From Clostridia bacterium (GTDB lineage Bacteria; Bacillota; Clostridia; Oscillospirales; Acutalibacteraceae): a stretch of 64,000 nucleotides of DNA. A model generated the notes under the pieces. The model saw nothing but the letters and a program-made list of their open reading frames with translations, was not told the DNA's origin and ran no database searches. Every line of letters starts with the position of its first letter. The first letter of the stretch is position 1. The position numbers and the translations under genes were made by a program. Below, piece after piece: positions 53,465 through 61,964 of this stretch. The stretch is from positions 145,475 through 209,474 of the forward strand of contig JAFQCR010000004.1 in assembly GCA_017416345.1 (NCBI GenBank). The letters are read 5' to 3'.

Positions 53465-54217
53465 ATGTATAACAAGGAACGGGAACAGGAAATATTAAGT
53501 ATATTAAAAACGGCCAACGGTTTTGTCTCGGTCGCACAGCTTTGTGAGGCACTTTTTGCCAGCGAATCAAGCATCCGCAGGGACTTGAAGGCTTTAGAGC
53601 AAAAGGGACTTGTAAAAAGAAGCTACGGCGGTGCTACACCGACGTCTAATTATTCAAATATCGTTACGTTCAATCACCGCACCCGTCAAAACTCCGAGGC
53701 CAAAAGGGAAATTGCCAAAAAGGCAACCGACCTTGTAAAAGACGGCGATGTGATCTTTCTCGACCAATCTTCTACGGCATTTTATCTTGCCGCCGAGCTG
53801 GTCGGGCGCAGGTCGCTGACCGTTGTGACCAACAATATTGAAATAATGATGCTGTTGTCAAATTCGGCCGTCAGGGTCATTTCATCGGGCGGTGCGTTGA
53901 GCAACGAAAACCGCAACTGCCTTATCGGCGGTGACGCCGTCAAGACATTCCAAGATATTTTTGCCGACACCGTGTTTTTCTCGGTCAAGGCGGTTGATGA
54001 TGACGGTCTGGTTACCGACTGCTCACGTGAAGAGATCGATGTTCGCAATGCCATGCTGAAGAACGCCTCTAAAAAGGTGCTTTTGTGCGACAGCTCCAAG
54101 TTTGGCATAAGATCACGGTTCAAGCAGTGCGAGCTTGGTGATATCGACATCCTCATAACCGAGGATGTCGGTGCAAAACTCCTCAAAGATACCAACGGCA
54201 ATTTTAAGGTTCTGTAA
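53465..54217 (+). CDS. DeoR family transcriptional regulator (copy 2)
   Basis: 250 aa from ATG 53465 with TTGGAGGG upstream. Winged helix (REQEILSILKTANGFVSVAQLCEALFASESSIRRDLKALEQKGLVKRSYGG) and sensor domain (DVIFLDQSSTAFYLAAELVG, TVVTNNIEIMMLL, RVISSGG). The first helix-turn-helix stretch is cited for recognition of the family only. It is similar in plan to copy 1 (50593-51321). Divergent from egsA-HAD, so probably its repressor, sensing a phosphorylated intermediate. Confidence 0.9.
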   Translation: MYNKEREQEILSILKTANGFVSVAQLCEALFASESSIRRDLKALEQKGLVKRSYGGATPTSNYSNIVTFNHRTRQNSEAKREIAKKATDLVKDGDVIFLDQSSTAFYLAAELVGRRSLTVVTNNIEIMMLLSNSAVRVISSGGALSNENRNCLIGGDAVKTFQDIFADTVFFSVKAVDDDGLVTDCSREEIDVRNAMLKNASKKVLLCDSSKFGIRSRFKQCELGDIDILITEDVGAKLLKDTNGNFKVL

Positions 54218-54235
54218 TTATTATACGCCTATAGT

Positions 54236-54268
54236 AAAAAGCTCTCTGTCCATCAGAGAGCTTTTTGT
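54236..54268. terminator. bidirectional terminator
   Basis: A 13-bp perfect stem AAAAAGCTCTCTG (54236-54248 with 54254-54266), T-runs on both strands, between DeoR copy 2 and the convergent 660-aa protein copy 2. Confidence 0.88.
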
Positions 54269-54270
54269 GT

Positions 54271-56253
54271 TTATCGCAAATGTCCTTTTATTTCGGTCAG
54301 ACCCTCGTCGAATATGCTCCAATCCTCGTGCCAACGCAGGTTTTCCAATCGGAAGGCACACGGCCAGGCGGAGAGCCATTGAGTGGGGCTGAAGGCAGGT
54401 GTTGAGTTGCGGCCCCAGCGTGTGTGGGCAATGGCCTCGTCCTGACTTCCTGCAGGGCGCAGTCGGTCGTTTATCACAAGCGTTCCGTCCGAAATTCCTT
54501 GTGTGGCGTTGCACCAGAACGCAAGCGCACGTTCACGCCATTGGGCATTGCCTGTTAGTTCATAAAGCTTCATAAACGACAGCACATCCCGCAGTGCATA
54601 TTGATCGCAGGCGTTGTGCGGAGTGGAAACGCTTGTTGACCCAAAGGTGTCGTAGTTCATTTCTTTGATGACGCAACCGTCGGGGTATTCCACGGTGAAA
54701 TGCATCATCCAAGTGCAAAGATACCAGGCAATTTTTTCGGCTTTGGCGATATAATCACGGTTTTTGGTTACATCAAAAAGCGCAAGTGCATCACGGAGCA
54801 GGGGAGATGACGATTCCTTATCTATACTGTAGGTGTCCAAAGCGCCTGCCGTGGTAAAGCCTTCACGTTCCAGCTCTTCATAATAAAAATCAAACGCACG
54901 AACGGCCGAATCGAGATATTTTTCATCGTTGGTTCGCTTGTAAGCATTAAGCAAGGGGAGAATGAGGAAGCAACCGATAGTGCCTTTTTTGGAGATCACG
55001 TTGCCTTCTCTGTCCCACGATTTTGCAAAGCAACCGTTTTCATCCTGGCTTTGTAACGCAAAATTGCAGGTGGAAAGTGCGGCTTTCAGGTATTCAGGTC
55101 TGTCAATACCGATTTTTTGCAGCAGGTCGTAGCCTTCAAAATATCCTTCGGCGGCAGTACCAAGGTTGCAGGCATCGTGAGCCGCCGCAACACCCTTGCT
55201 ACGCTTGGGCTTGCCTGCGCTTTCAAGAATGCCCTCAAGCTGAGCCTCGCCCCATTCCCAACGGTCAACATCCTCTTTTTTTACGGTGCTCCAATCAATG
55301 CTCCACGCAGAATGCCTCTTGGGATAGTTTACATGTGCAGGAATAAAGCCTTTTTCTTGGTTGAAATATTTTAACCAAGAATCAAGGGCGGCAATGCCGA
55401 TGCTGAGGTGCTTTTTGTTGCCGTTGACGATATGATCATAGATGAACGCATTGGCAAGAGAGACGTTCTGACCCACCCAACCGATCTCATAGGTATGCTC
55501 CAGCTTGTCATACGAGTAACTGTAAGGGCACCATTGTGCGCCGTTGGTAAACCCTACAAATCCGTCCTTTTCTCTTTGTAAAAGGTAGTGACAGTAAGCG
55601 ATAGAAAGCCTATAAAGCTCTTCGGCACTTTTGGGCGCTTTGATTGCGTGACCGTAATAGCGCCAGGCAAAATCGAGCAGGCCTTTGTATCTGTGGCGAC
55701 TGCCGTCCGAAGGCAAGCACAGAATTATACCCTCAAAATCACATCGAGGCTCCATTGTGCCTTGGAAAGGCTCACCCCAAAAATGGCGGTGCAGGGTTTT
55801 AGGTCTTTCCTCTTCGGGGAAGATAAGCACGTGCTTTTCGCCCTCGTCAACCTTATAAAGTGAGCAGGCGGAGTTGCTGTTGGCTTCGGCCATAAGCGCA
55901 AGGCTGACCGCCTCGTTTTCGCTGTAGGTGCAAGAGGGGATGGTAACTCGGTGCGAAGCCCACGACCACGGAGTGCCGTCCTCGGCACGGTCACCGACAT
56001 ATTCGGGTGTGTCACCCCAACCGTTGCCGTTGTAGCTTACGGCAGGCACCATCGTAAAGGTCGCCCCACCGAGAAGTATGATCTCCATTCTCATACTGTC
56101 AACGGGTGTGTCGGTATGTCGGCGCCAACGGTAAGCGCCATCCTCTATTTTTTCAAAGGTATCGGTCGCACCGTGTACCTCGGGGATAGAAGCTACCGCT
56201 TTCCCGTCAACGGTGATAAAATGCGAACCGTCTGTTTTAAGGATTTCCGTCAT
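54271..56253 (-). CDS. 660-aa predicted alpha-helical glycan-active protein, unknown family (copy 2)
   Basis: Paralogue of the protein at 46625-48607, same length (660 aa) and colinear throughout. By eye the N-terminal 190 residues are about three quarters identical. Shared blocks include AVSYNGNGWGD, LMAEANSNSACSLYKVDEG, HDACNLGTAAEGYFEGYDLL, YLCTWMMHFTV and RPAGSQDEAI. The middle (about 300-370), likely around the substrate cleft, differs most. ATG 56253 with AAGGAG upstream overlaps the YgjV stop by 17 nt, so its translation is coupled to that membrane protein. No signal peptide. Function unknown; a cytoplasmic glycan or glycolipid-processing enzyme is my inference. Confidence 0.75.
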   Translation of the reverse strand: MTEILKTDGSHFITVDGKAVASIPEVHGATDTFEKIEDGAYRWRRHTDTPVDSMRMEIILLGGATFTMVPAVSYNGNGWGDTPEYVGDRAEDGTPWSWASHRVTIPSCTYSENEAVSLALMAEANSNSACSLYKVDEGEKHVLIFPEEERPKTLHRHFWGEPFQGTMEPRCDFEGIILCLPSDGSRHRYKGLLDFAWRYYGHAIKAPKSAEELYRLSIAYCHYLLQREKDGFVGFTNGAQWCPYSYSYDKLEHTYEIGWVGQNVSLANAFIYDHIVNGNKKHLSIGIAALDSWLKYFNQEKGFIPAHVNYPKRHSAWSIDWSTVKKEDVDRWEWGEAQLEGILESAGKPKRSKGVAAAHDACNLGTAAEGYFEGYDLLQKIGIDRPEYLKAALSTCNFALQSQDENGCFAKSWDREGNVISKKGTIGCFLILPLLNAYKRTNDEKYLDSAVRAFDFYYEELEREGFTTAGALDTYSIDKESSSPLLRDALALFDVTKNRDYIAKAEKIAWYLCTWMMHFTVEYPDGCVIKEMNYDTFGSTSVSTPHNACDQYALRDVLSFMKLYELTGNAQWRERALAFWCNATQGISDGTLVINDRLRPAGSQDEAIAHTRWGRNSTPAFSPTQWLSAWPCAFRLENLRWHEDWSIFDEGLTEIKGHLR

Positions 56254-56797
56254 TTTGAGATGCTCCTTCAAGCTTTCTTTTTTCGTTGCGTTTCTCCAAC
56301 AGCATACGGATAAAGAATAAAGTGATCGAGCCAACGGTGATTATTTCGTTTACCAATCCCGAGCGTGAGCCGATACCTATCGCATAGGTCATTTGGGATG
56401 CGCAAACAAAAAGCGATAAAACCTTGATCCTTGTCGGGACGGTCTGCCAGAAGGCAAGCGTAGCAAGACAGCCTGAGATAAGTGAGCAGACGCTCCACGG
56501 GCTGTTCCAGACAAGTATCACGCCGCCGACGTTCAGCACAAGGAAAACAAACAGCAGGGGCAACGGCTTTTTGCCGTCCTTTGCTCCGATGGTTGCAAAC
56601 AGTATCTCTCTTGTTGCGGCAACAACGCTGAGAGCCACGCCCGTATAGGCTTGTAAAAGCAAGAAATGTATCGCCCACAGAACATCGCAGGCCAGCTTCA
56701 CCATTAGGATCCCGCTTCGCTTCTTTTGCTGAAAAATCAAAAATCCGACTGCTACACCGATTCCGCCGAATATTTCACCGATAAGCTGTAAGTTCAA
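56237..56797 (-). CDS. YgjV family inner-membrane protein (second copy)
   Basis: 186 aa with about six hydrophobic segments, same family as the protein at 11884-12414 but clearly diverged (LIGEIFGGIGVAVGFLIFQQKKRSG, ACDVLWAIHFLL, SGCLATLAFWQTVP). Start is TTG 56797 with AAGGTGG 7 nt upstream. Its end overlaps the start of the 660-aa protein by 17 nt. In both places a YgjV gene is translationally packed with a glycan-degrading or putative glycan-active gene, which suggests uptake of that enzyme's substrate (inference). Confidence 0.75.
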   Translation of the reverse strand: MNLQLIGEIFGGIGVAVGFLIFQQKKRSGILMVKLACDVLWAIHFLLLQAYTGVALSVVAATREILFATIGAKDGKKPLPLLFVFLVLNVGGVILVWNSPWSVCSLISGCLATLAFWQTVPTRIKVLSLFVCASQMTYAIGIGSRSGLVNEIITVGSITLFFIRMLLEKRNEKRKLEGASQNDGNP

Positions 56798-56880
56798 ACC
56801 AATACCACCTTATTATATTGCTTTACCATCAAGTATAACTGGATTATACCGCTACCGGCTAGCAGAATCAAGAATAAAAA

Positions 56881-57819
56881 TCAGTTTTTAAAATCTTCTA
56901 TCTCGAATTTCCATTCCTCACGCTTGCGGAAAGATGTTTTGAAACTTTTGGAAAGCACACCTTTTTCTTCAAGATGTATATAACAGCTGATGTCGCAGGC
57001 ACGGCCGCAGATGGAACACTGATAGGCGTGCTGTGCAGGAGGATAGAAATAAATGTTTTGAAGTATCTTTCTTGCGGTTTCGGGTGTCACCTTGGCTTCG
57101 CCGCTTATGATGGCGACCCTGTCTTCAAGATCCTTGAAGGCATCGGGCGGCATAAAAGGATTTTTGAGTCCGTTTGCGCCGTTATAATAAACCGAGCATT
57201 GCCAGGCATCGACCGTTCCGTCATCGGAAATAGCCTTGCCGGGGCAGCCCTTGGCACATTCGCCGCATTTGTCGCAAAGGTGAGGCTCCTTTACGGGGGT
57301 TGCTTCTATTTCAGCGTCGGTCAGAACAAAGCAGGTGCGGACAAACGGGCCAAACTCATCGGTGAGCAGTGCTCCGTGAAAGCCTATTTCACCAAGGCCG
57401 CAAAGCACCGCCGCTTCGTTAAAGTCCATTTGTGTTTCTTCGGGACGGCTTCTGTAAATTGCATCAAAGGCAACCTCGGGATTGGTGGAGTTTTCCTCGG
57501 CCATTATTTGCTGATGACGGCGTTGAGGAAGCGCACAATAGCCCTCCTCCTCCAACATCATCGAAAGACGCACCGATGCCATAGGCATAACGGTTTCTTC
57601 CATATTTTCAACGCCCATAGTGGTGTACTGATAGTAGGTACTGCCCTCTTCGATTCCTCGGTAAGCTCCGCGAAGCACTCTGAATCCAAGGCCGATCACG
57701 GTCTTTGCCTCGGGCATAAGACGGTGGACGGCAGAATCGGCAGGGAAACGTGTGATAGGGGAGAAGCCGACGAGATCGGCTCCGCATTTACGGCAAAGTT
57801 CAATTATTCTTTCTTTCAT
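56881..57819 (-). CDS. QueG-like Fe-S reductase protein 1
   Basis: 312 aa. Same plan as epoxyqueuosine reductase/reductive-dehalogenase-type proteins: N-terminal domain (CGADLVGFSPI...AKTVIGLGFRVL), the corrinoid-site-like motif AAVLCGLGEIGFHGALLTD followed by EFGPFVRTCFVLTDA, and an Fe-S centre CDKCGECAKGCPGKA. There is a further Cys group CSICGRACDISC near the C-terminus (about 271-282). Whether it binds cobalamin is inferred from the family. ATG overlaps the previous stop as ATGA. Last gene of a four-gene operon with two paralogues and a U32-like protein. Substrate unknown; true QueG is unlikely because three divergent copies occur together. Confidence 0.78.
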   Translation of the reverse strand: MKERIIELCRKCGADLVGFSPITRFPADSAVHRLMPEAKTVIGLGFRVLRGAYRGIEEGSTYYQYTTMGVENMEETVMPMASVRLSMMLEEEGYCALPQRRHQQIMAEENSTNPEVAFDAIYRSRPEETQMDFNEAAVLCGLGEIGFHGALLTDEFGPFVRTCFVLTDAEIEATPVKEPHLCDKCGECAKGCPGKAISDDGTVDAWQCSVYYNGANGLKNPFMPPDAFKDLEDRVAIISGEAKVTPETARKILQNIYFYPPAQHAYQCSICGRACDISCYIHLEEKGVLSKSFKTSFRKREEWKFEIEDFKN

Positions 57820-58715
57820 TGCTTCTTACCTCCTATCAAGTGGCTGTAGCAGGCATAGTCGCAGGCTCTGCCGCAAAGGCAGGGCGAGTATCCCCACTGC
57901 GTTTTCGGAAGAAAATCCATTTTTGGATATATGGCTCTTGCACTTTCGGCGTCAAAGCGGAAATCTCCGTTGATAATAGCCTCACGGTTTGGATCACCGC
58001 TCAGAAAATCATCTCGCATAAACGGATTAGACCTGTGAGCGCCTTTATAATATACAGAGCATTGCCAGGTATCAAGTCCGTTTTTGTCTATCGCTTTACC
58101 GGGGCAAGCCTTCATACATTCGCCGCAGTTGTCACAAACGGGAGCTTCGAGCGGCTCATCGACCTTTAAGGGAGCGTCGGTTATTATAAAGCAGTAGCGG
58201 ATGTAAGGACCAAACTTCGGGCTGAGTATCTTACCGCTCAGTCCTCTTTCTCCAATACCGCAAGTCTTTGCCGCTTTGCCGAAATCAATGATAACATCGG
58301 GAACAGGCTTGTTTGGGGCCACTGCCGTTGCGTGAACAAGCTCATAAGTGTCCATAACCTCGGGATTGGTCGTCTTATCGCCCTTTATGCGAAGGTTGGG
58401 AACAGATTTCTGCAGGCAGGCATCGTAGCCCTCGTTCTCGATCATACCGCCTATTTTCAGCAAAAATATCTCTGCCAATTCTTCATCGGGGTACTTAACT
58501 CCCAATGTGGTATATGTATAATACTGAGTGTCGTTGTGCATGGTGTTGAAGAGCATTTTTGGCACCACAAAACCAAAGCCGATAATACATTTGGCATTTG
58601 GGAGTATCTGTCTTGGGTCTTTTTGAGGGTCGGTTTCTTCATAAACTCTGCCAATTCCGCAAACACTTGCGCCAAGCTCTTTTGCTTTTTGCTTTATAGC
58701 CTCACTTGTAAGCAT
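57816..58715 (-). CDS. QueG-like Fe-S reductase protein 2
   Basis: 299 aa paralogue of the flanking genes: N-terminal domain (LGASVCGIGRVYEE...AKCIIGFGFVVPK), core motif AAKTCGIGERGLSGKILSP with FGPYIRYCFIITDA, Fe-S motif CDNCGECMKACPGKA, and C-terminal CLCGRACDYACY. The region before the core motif (PVPDVIIDFGKAAKTCG) differs from its neighbours, so substrates probably differ or the proteins form a hetero-complex. It starts 36 nt after protein 3 and overlaps protein 1. Confidence 0.78.
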   Translation of the reverse strand: MLTSEAIKQKAKELGASVCGIGRVYEETDPQKDPRQILPNAKCIIGFGFVVPKMLFNTMHNDTQYYTYTTLGVKYPDEELAEIFLLKIGGMIENEGYDACLQKSVPNLRIKGDKTTNPEVMDTYELVHATAVAPNKPVPDVIIDFGKAAKTCGIGERGLSGKILSPKFGPYIRYCFIITDAPLKVDEPLEAPVCDNCGECMKACPGKAIDKNGLDTWQCSVYYKGAHRSNPFMRDDFLSGDPNREAIINGDFRFDAESARAIYPKMDFLPKTQWGYSPCLCGRACDYACYSHLIGGKKQ

Positions 58716-58751
58716 TTAAAGTTTCTCCTTTTCTTTAAAATGTTTTTGCCG

Positions 58752-59831
58752 TCATCGGTCAAGCTTCCACGGTTTGCCGTGACGGAGAGGCTCCTTGAAA
58801 CGGTGTTCCATACAGCCACCTTTTTTTTCAAGCATAGAAACACAGCCTCTGATACAACCGCCGCATTTTGCCATATTGTAGCCGACCCAACTCGGAAAAT
58901 ACTTCTGAAGTGCACCGTAGACCTTCATTATCTCTTTTTCATCGGCGATATCGGTCTTTCCTTCAAGCAGGTCAAGATCGCCGTTTTCGTTTGCGTCAAA
59001 TACTTCTTTAGGAACAAAAGGATTGTAATACCTTCCTGCGTGGGTATAGAATGCGTAGCAACGCCACATATCAATGTCGCCCCATTCGCATATCTTGCCG
59101 TCAAGGTCTACGCTTACGGTCTTGCCTGAATTGATGGCAGGTATACATCCGCCGGGACATTCACGCACACAGGCACCGCACTTTCGGCAAAGAGGCTCGC
59201 CGTTATACATCTCATCGTATTCAAGCTCGGCATCGGTAAACAGAAAGGCAACTCGCTGAAGGGGTCCGAATTGAGGCGTGAGCAGCATTTTGCTCCAGCC
59301 TATCTCACCCAGTCCGCAGGCAACCGCAACAAGACGGAACTGGAATTGAAGATCCGGGGCTACGTTGTCTTCTCTTGTGGGACGGGTAAACTGAACGCTT
59401 CGGTGGTGTGCCGTAGAGGTTTTTGCGTTTTCATTTACCTCGATCTGCTCTTCGGGAGAAAGAGTGTTTCCGGGGCTTCCGTCCATATCGGAAACGCTAC
59501 CTCTTGCGCCCGTGTTTCGGTAAACAAACGCCTCATACCCCTCGTCCTCAATAAGCTTTCCGACGTGGTAAAGCACCGCCGGGGCGAAGATCTCATTTAT
59601 TCCACCGTAAGCCATTGAAGGGTATTGGTAAAACTGTGTTCCTTCTTCAATACCGCGCTGAACTCCTCGAGGAATACGAAAAACAAAGCCGATAACGCTT
59701 TTTGCCTCAGGAAAAAGAAATTTCGGGTTCATATCATCGGGCGCACCGGCAAGTCTCGATATAGGCGCAATACCGCAGGCATCGGCTCCGGCCTCAAGCG
59801 CGGCTTTTTTGATCATTTCACTTGTAAGCAT
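58752..59831 (-). CDS. QueG-like Fe-S reductase protein 3
   Basis: 359 aa, the longest of the three. N-terminal domain (AGADACGIAPISRLAGAPDD...AKSVIGFVFRIPRG), core VAVACGLGEIGWSKMLLTP with QFGPLQRVAFLFTDA, Fe-S motif CRKCGACVRECPGGC, then an insertion not found in the other two (about 245-300), and C-terminal KCGGCIRGCVSML. It lies 12 nt after the U32-like gene. Shares FRI/VPRGVQRGIEEGTQFYQY-type N-terminal strand content with protein 1 (RGAYRGIEEGSTYYQY). Confidence 0.78.
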   Translation of the reverse strand: MLTSEMIKKAALEAGADACGIAPISRLAGAPDDMNPKFLFPEAKSVIGFVFRIPRGVQRGIEEGTQFYQYPSMAYGGINEIFAPAVLYHVGKLIEDEGYEAFVYRNTGARGSVSDMDGSPGNTLSPEEQIEVNENAKTSTAHHRSVQFTRPTREDNVAPDLQFQFRLVAVACGLGEIGWSKMLLTPQFGPLQRVAFLFTDAELEYDEMYNGEPLCRKCGACVRECPGGCIPAINSGKTVSVDLDGKICEWGDIDMWRCYAFYTHAGRYYNPFVPKEVFDANENGDLDLLEGKTDIADEKEIMKVYGALQKYFPSWVGYNMAKCGGCIRGCVSMLEKKGGCMEHRFKEPLRHGKPWKLDR

Positions 59832-59843
59832 ATTGTTGCTCCT

Positions 59844-60881
59844 TTACACTTTTATCGACGGATCGCCGTCGAGCTTAATACACGCACGCCTCATAACATC
59901 AGCGCAGTAGGTGCATTTTTCGCATTGCTTGTCGCAGCTCATAACGTGAGAGGCGAAGCTTTTGTCTATCAGCGAATTTTCAACAAATCGGGGATAGAAA
60001 AGTCCGCTGTGATTTGGCTCCAGCAACTCCATTGCAGAGCCTCGGTAGTGGCCATCTATATAAGAACGAAGAATACGTGAGGGTGCAGAATTTGTTCTTG
60101 TGGCAAGCTTCACGGCAGGGACAAGCTCCTCATAAAGCTTCATATCCTCGGGTCTTATAAAATTTGTCCGGGACAGCCAATTATAAAAATTATCCTTGGC
60201 TTTAAGATATTCCCAGCAAATGCCGCCAAACTGATAACCGTTGTCCATAGCCGAGATCTCGGCTTCATGAGCAACCAGATTATCGTGGAATATGTGCGCT
60301 GAGCAATTGTTCAGACAACCGCTGTTGGCAAGAAGATACATCTGCTTACCGTTGCCATCGCACCATTTACGAAGTCTTAAAAGCGTCGGAAGATCTCGGT
60401 TTGTCTCACGCTTGACATAGAAGCTGTCAAAATATTCCGATAAGTAGGAAATGCCCTCAATACTGCCTATCTCCATATTGACTGAGGCTCTCACATCAAT
60501 GCCGTCAAAATTTTCTTTTATAAATTTTGCGATCAAGGGAGAGGATGTCGTTGCCGAATTGAGTCCAAACTTAGAGGCTATATAATCCAATAGATTTCCG
60601 ATCCTCGTGAAAAATGCTCTTGATTGGCTGTCCTTACCGTAGCAGTTGGCGTTGAAAAGTATATTCAATTTAATTTTGTTCTCGGTCAACCGTTTTAAAT
60701 CGTCCGTAAGCTTACATTGACGCTCGAACGCAGTTAACTCGCCGCTAACGTCCAACGAGCTTCTGCCGTTTGGCATTTCAGGCCACGAAAAATAGACCTC
60801 AGAAATATGCTCTTGGTTGTTAATGATGTCACAAATAAAATTGTCATTTTGATTCAGAGGATATCCAACTATGAATCTCAA
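59844..60881 (-). CDS. U32-like TIM-barrel protein with probable Fe-S cluster
   Basis: 345 aa. The middle resembles peptidase-U32-family proteins: TSSPLIAKFIKENF, DVRASVNMEIGS, FYVKRETNRDLPTLLRLRKWC, then LLANSGCLNNCSAHIFHDNL. Cysteines in that last motif and in a C-terminal group CDKQCEKCTYC could hold a [4Fe-4S] cluster, as shown for U32 relatives that hydroxylate RNA or quinone precursors without oxygen. Start is TTG 60881 with AAGGGG 8 nt upstream. First gene of the operon with three QueG-like proteins, divergent from an AraC regulator. The reaction is unknown. Confidence 0.65.
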   Translation of the reverse strand: MRFIVGYPLNQNDNFICDIINNQEHISEVYFSWPEMPNGRSSLDVSGELTAFERQCKLTDDLKRLTENKIKLNILFNANCYGKDSQSRAFFTRIGNLLDYIASKFGLNSATTSSPLIAKFIKENFDGIDVRASVNMEIGSIEGISYLSEYFDSFYVKRETNRDLPTLLRLRKWCDGNGKQMYLLANSGCLNNCSAHIFHDNLVAHEAEISAMDNGYQFGGICWEYLKAKDNFYNWLSRTNFIRPEDMKLYEELVPAVKLATRTNSAPSRILRSYIDGHYRGSAMELLEPNHSGLFYPRFVENSLIDKSFASHVMSCDKQCEKCTYCADVMRRACIKLDGDPSIKV

Positions 60882-60944
60882 TTATTAGCCCCCTTTTCTT
60901 TTTTTAAAGTTTAAAAAATATCGTTAGAATTTTTCGACTATGTA

Positions 60945-60973
60945 TTGATTGTACGATTTTTTTCTGTTATAAT
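60945..60973 (+). promoter_or_regulatory. promoter of the AraC gene divergent from the U32/QueG-like operon
   Basis: TTGATT (60945-60950), 17-bp spacer, TATAAT (60968-60973). AAAGTTTAAAAAA occurs at 60906-60918 and 60994-61006 in this AT-rich 145-bp gap, either side of the promoter; it may be an operator or low-complexity chance. Confidence 0.7.
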
Positions 60974-61026
60974 CAATGCGAAAAACAAACAAAAAAGTTT
61001 AAAAAACAAACCTCGGAGGCAAAAAG

Positions 61027-61857
61027 ATGAAGCTTTGCGATATAAATCCGTTTTTGCGTTATGCGGGTCTTCAGCCGTCGGTTTTATCAACGACACCTGA
61101 CTATTATTCATACGATCACCGTATCTTTTACGTTATAGACGGTAGCTGTAACTTTGTCTGCCTTGGCGAAAGGCATCCCATATCGGCAGGAGCGCTGGTT
61201 TATTTCAGACCTGCAACGCCGTATTATTTTGACGGCAAGGTCAAGGTAATAGTTTTGAATTTTGATATGACACGTTTAAATTCCGACAAAAGCGCACCCC
61301 ATCCGCCGTCAATAGGATTAGAGGCTTTTGATGAAGGAGCGATCATTGAAAACGACCCTCCGCTCGAGTTTCAAGATCCTATAATTCTTGAAAAAGCGTT
61401 TGCGGTTGAGGATAAAATGCAGGAGTGTCTGATTCATTACAGCTACCGCAAGCCTTATTCGGACACCTTGACATCGGCAATACTCAAGGAGATCCTTTGC
61501 TATATCGCTCAAAGAACCGATTCTAAATCGCAGGAGCCTTGTGAGACCGTGCAGGAAATAATGCTTTATATCAGCAAAAACTACGACCGTGAAATAACCA
61601 ACACGGAAATATCCAAGGAACTTGGCTATCATTCTTTCTACCTTAACAGGATTTTCAAAAAGGAAACGGGAATAACGATTCACAAAGCCGTCTTAAATGA
61701 AAAAATGAAGGTCGCCAAGCGACTGCTTAAAGAGACCGATATTTCAATAAAAGAGGTTGCCGAAGAGGTTGGATTTTTTGACCGTTCAAGATTTTGCACG
61801 GCGTTCAAAAAGCATACGGGTCGTACTCCGCTCGAATACCGACAGGGGAAGTCCTGA
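61027..61857 (+). CDS. AraC family transcriptional regulator of the U32/QueG-like operon
   Basis: 276 aa. N-terminal cupin-type sensor (RIFYVIDGSCNFVCLGERHPISAGALVYFRPATPYYF) and C-terminal double helix-turn-helix (ITNTEISKELGYHSFYLNRIFKKE; IKEVAEEVGFFDRSRFCTAFKKH, ending RTPLEYRQ). ATG with CGGAGG upstream. Because it is divergent from the four-gene Fe-S operon, it probably induces it when a small organic substrate is present. That points to catabolic or detoxifying use and not to tRNA modification. Confidence 0.9.
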   Translation: MKLCDINPFLRYAGLQPSVLSTTPDYYSYDHRIFYVIDGSCNFVCLGERHPISAGALVYFRPATPYYFDGKVKVIVLNFDMTRLNSDKSAPHPPSIGLEAFDEGAIIENDPPLEFQDPIILEKAFAVEDKMQECLIHYSYRKPYSDTLTSAILKEILCYIAQRTDSKSQEPCETVQEIMLYISKNYDREITNTEISKELGYHSFYLNRIFKKETGITIHKAVLNEKMKVAKRLLKETDISIKEVAEEVGFFDRSRFCTAFKKHTGRTPLEYRQGKS

Positions 61858-61964
61858 ATCGGTGCAAACTACGGGAAGATTCTGTGAAAAAAGTCAAATA
61901 CTTGTAATAAAATGTCGGAAGATTTGCAATCTTGTTAAAATTTAAACAATTTTGTTTTTAGGTA

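Noticed and set aside
56881-59831. Calling the three QueG-like genes queG
   Set aside because: Three divergent copies in one AraC-linked operon make the tRNA role unlikely for all; core similarity does not fix the substrate.
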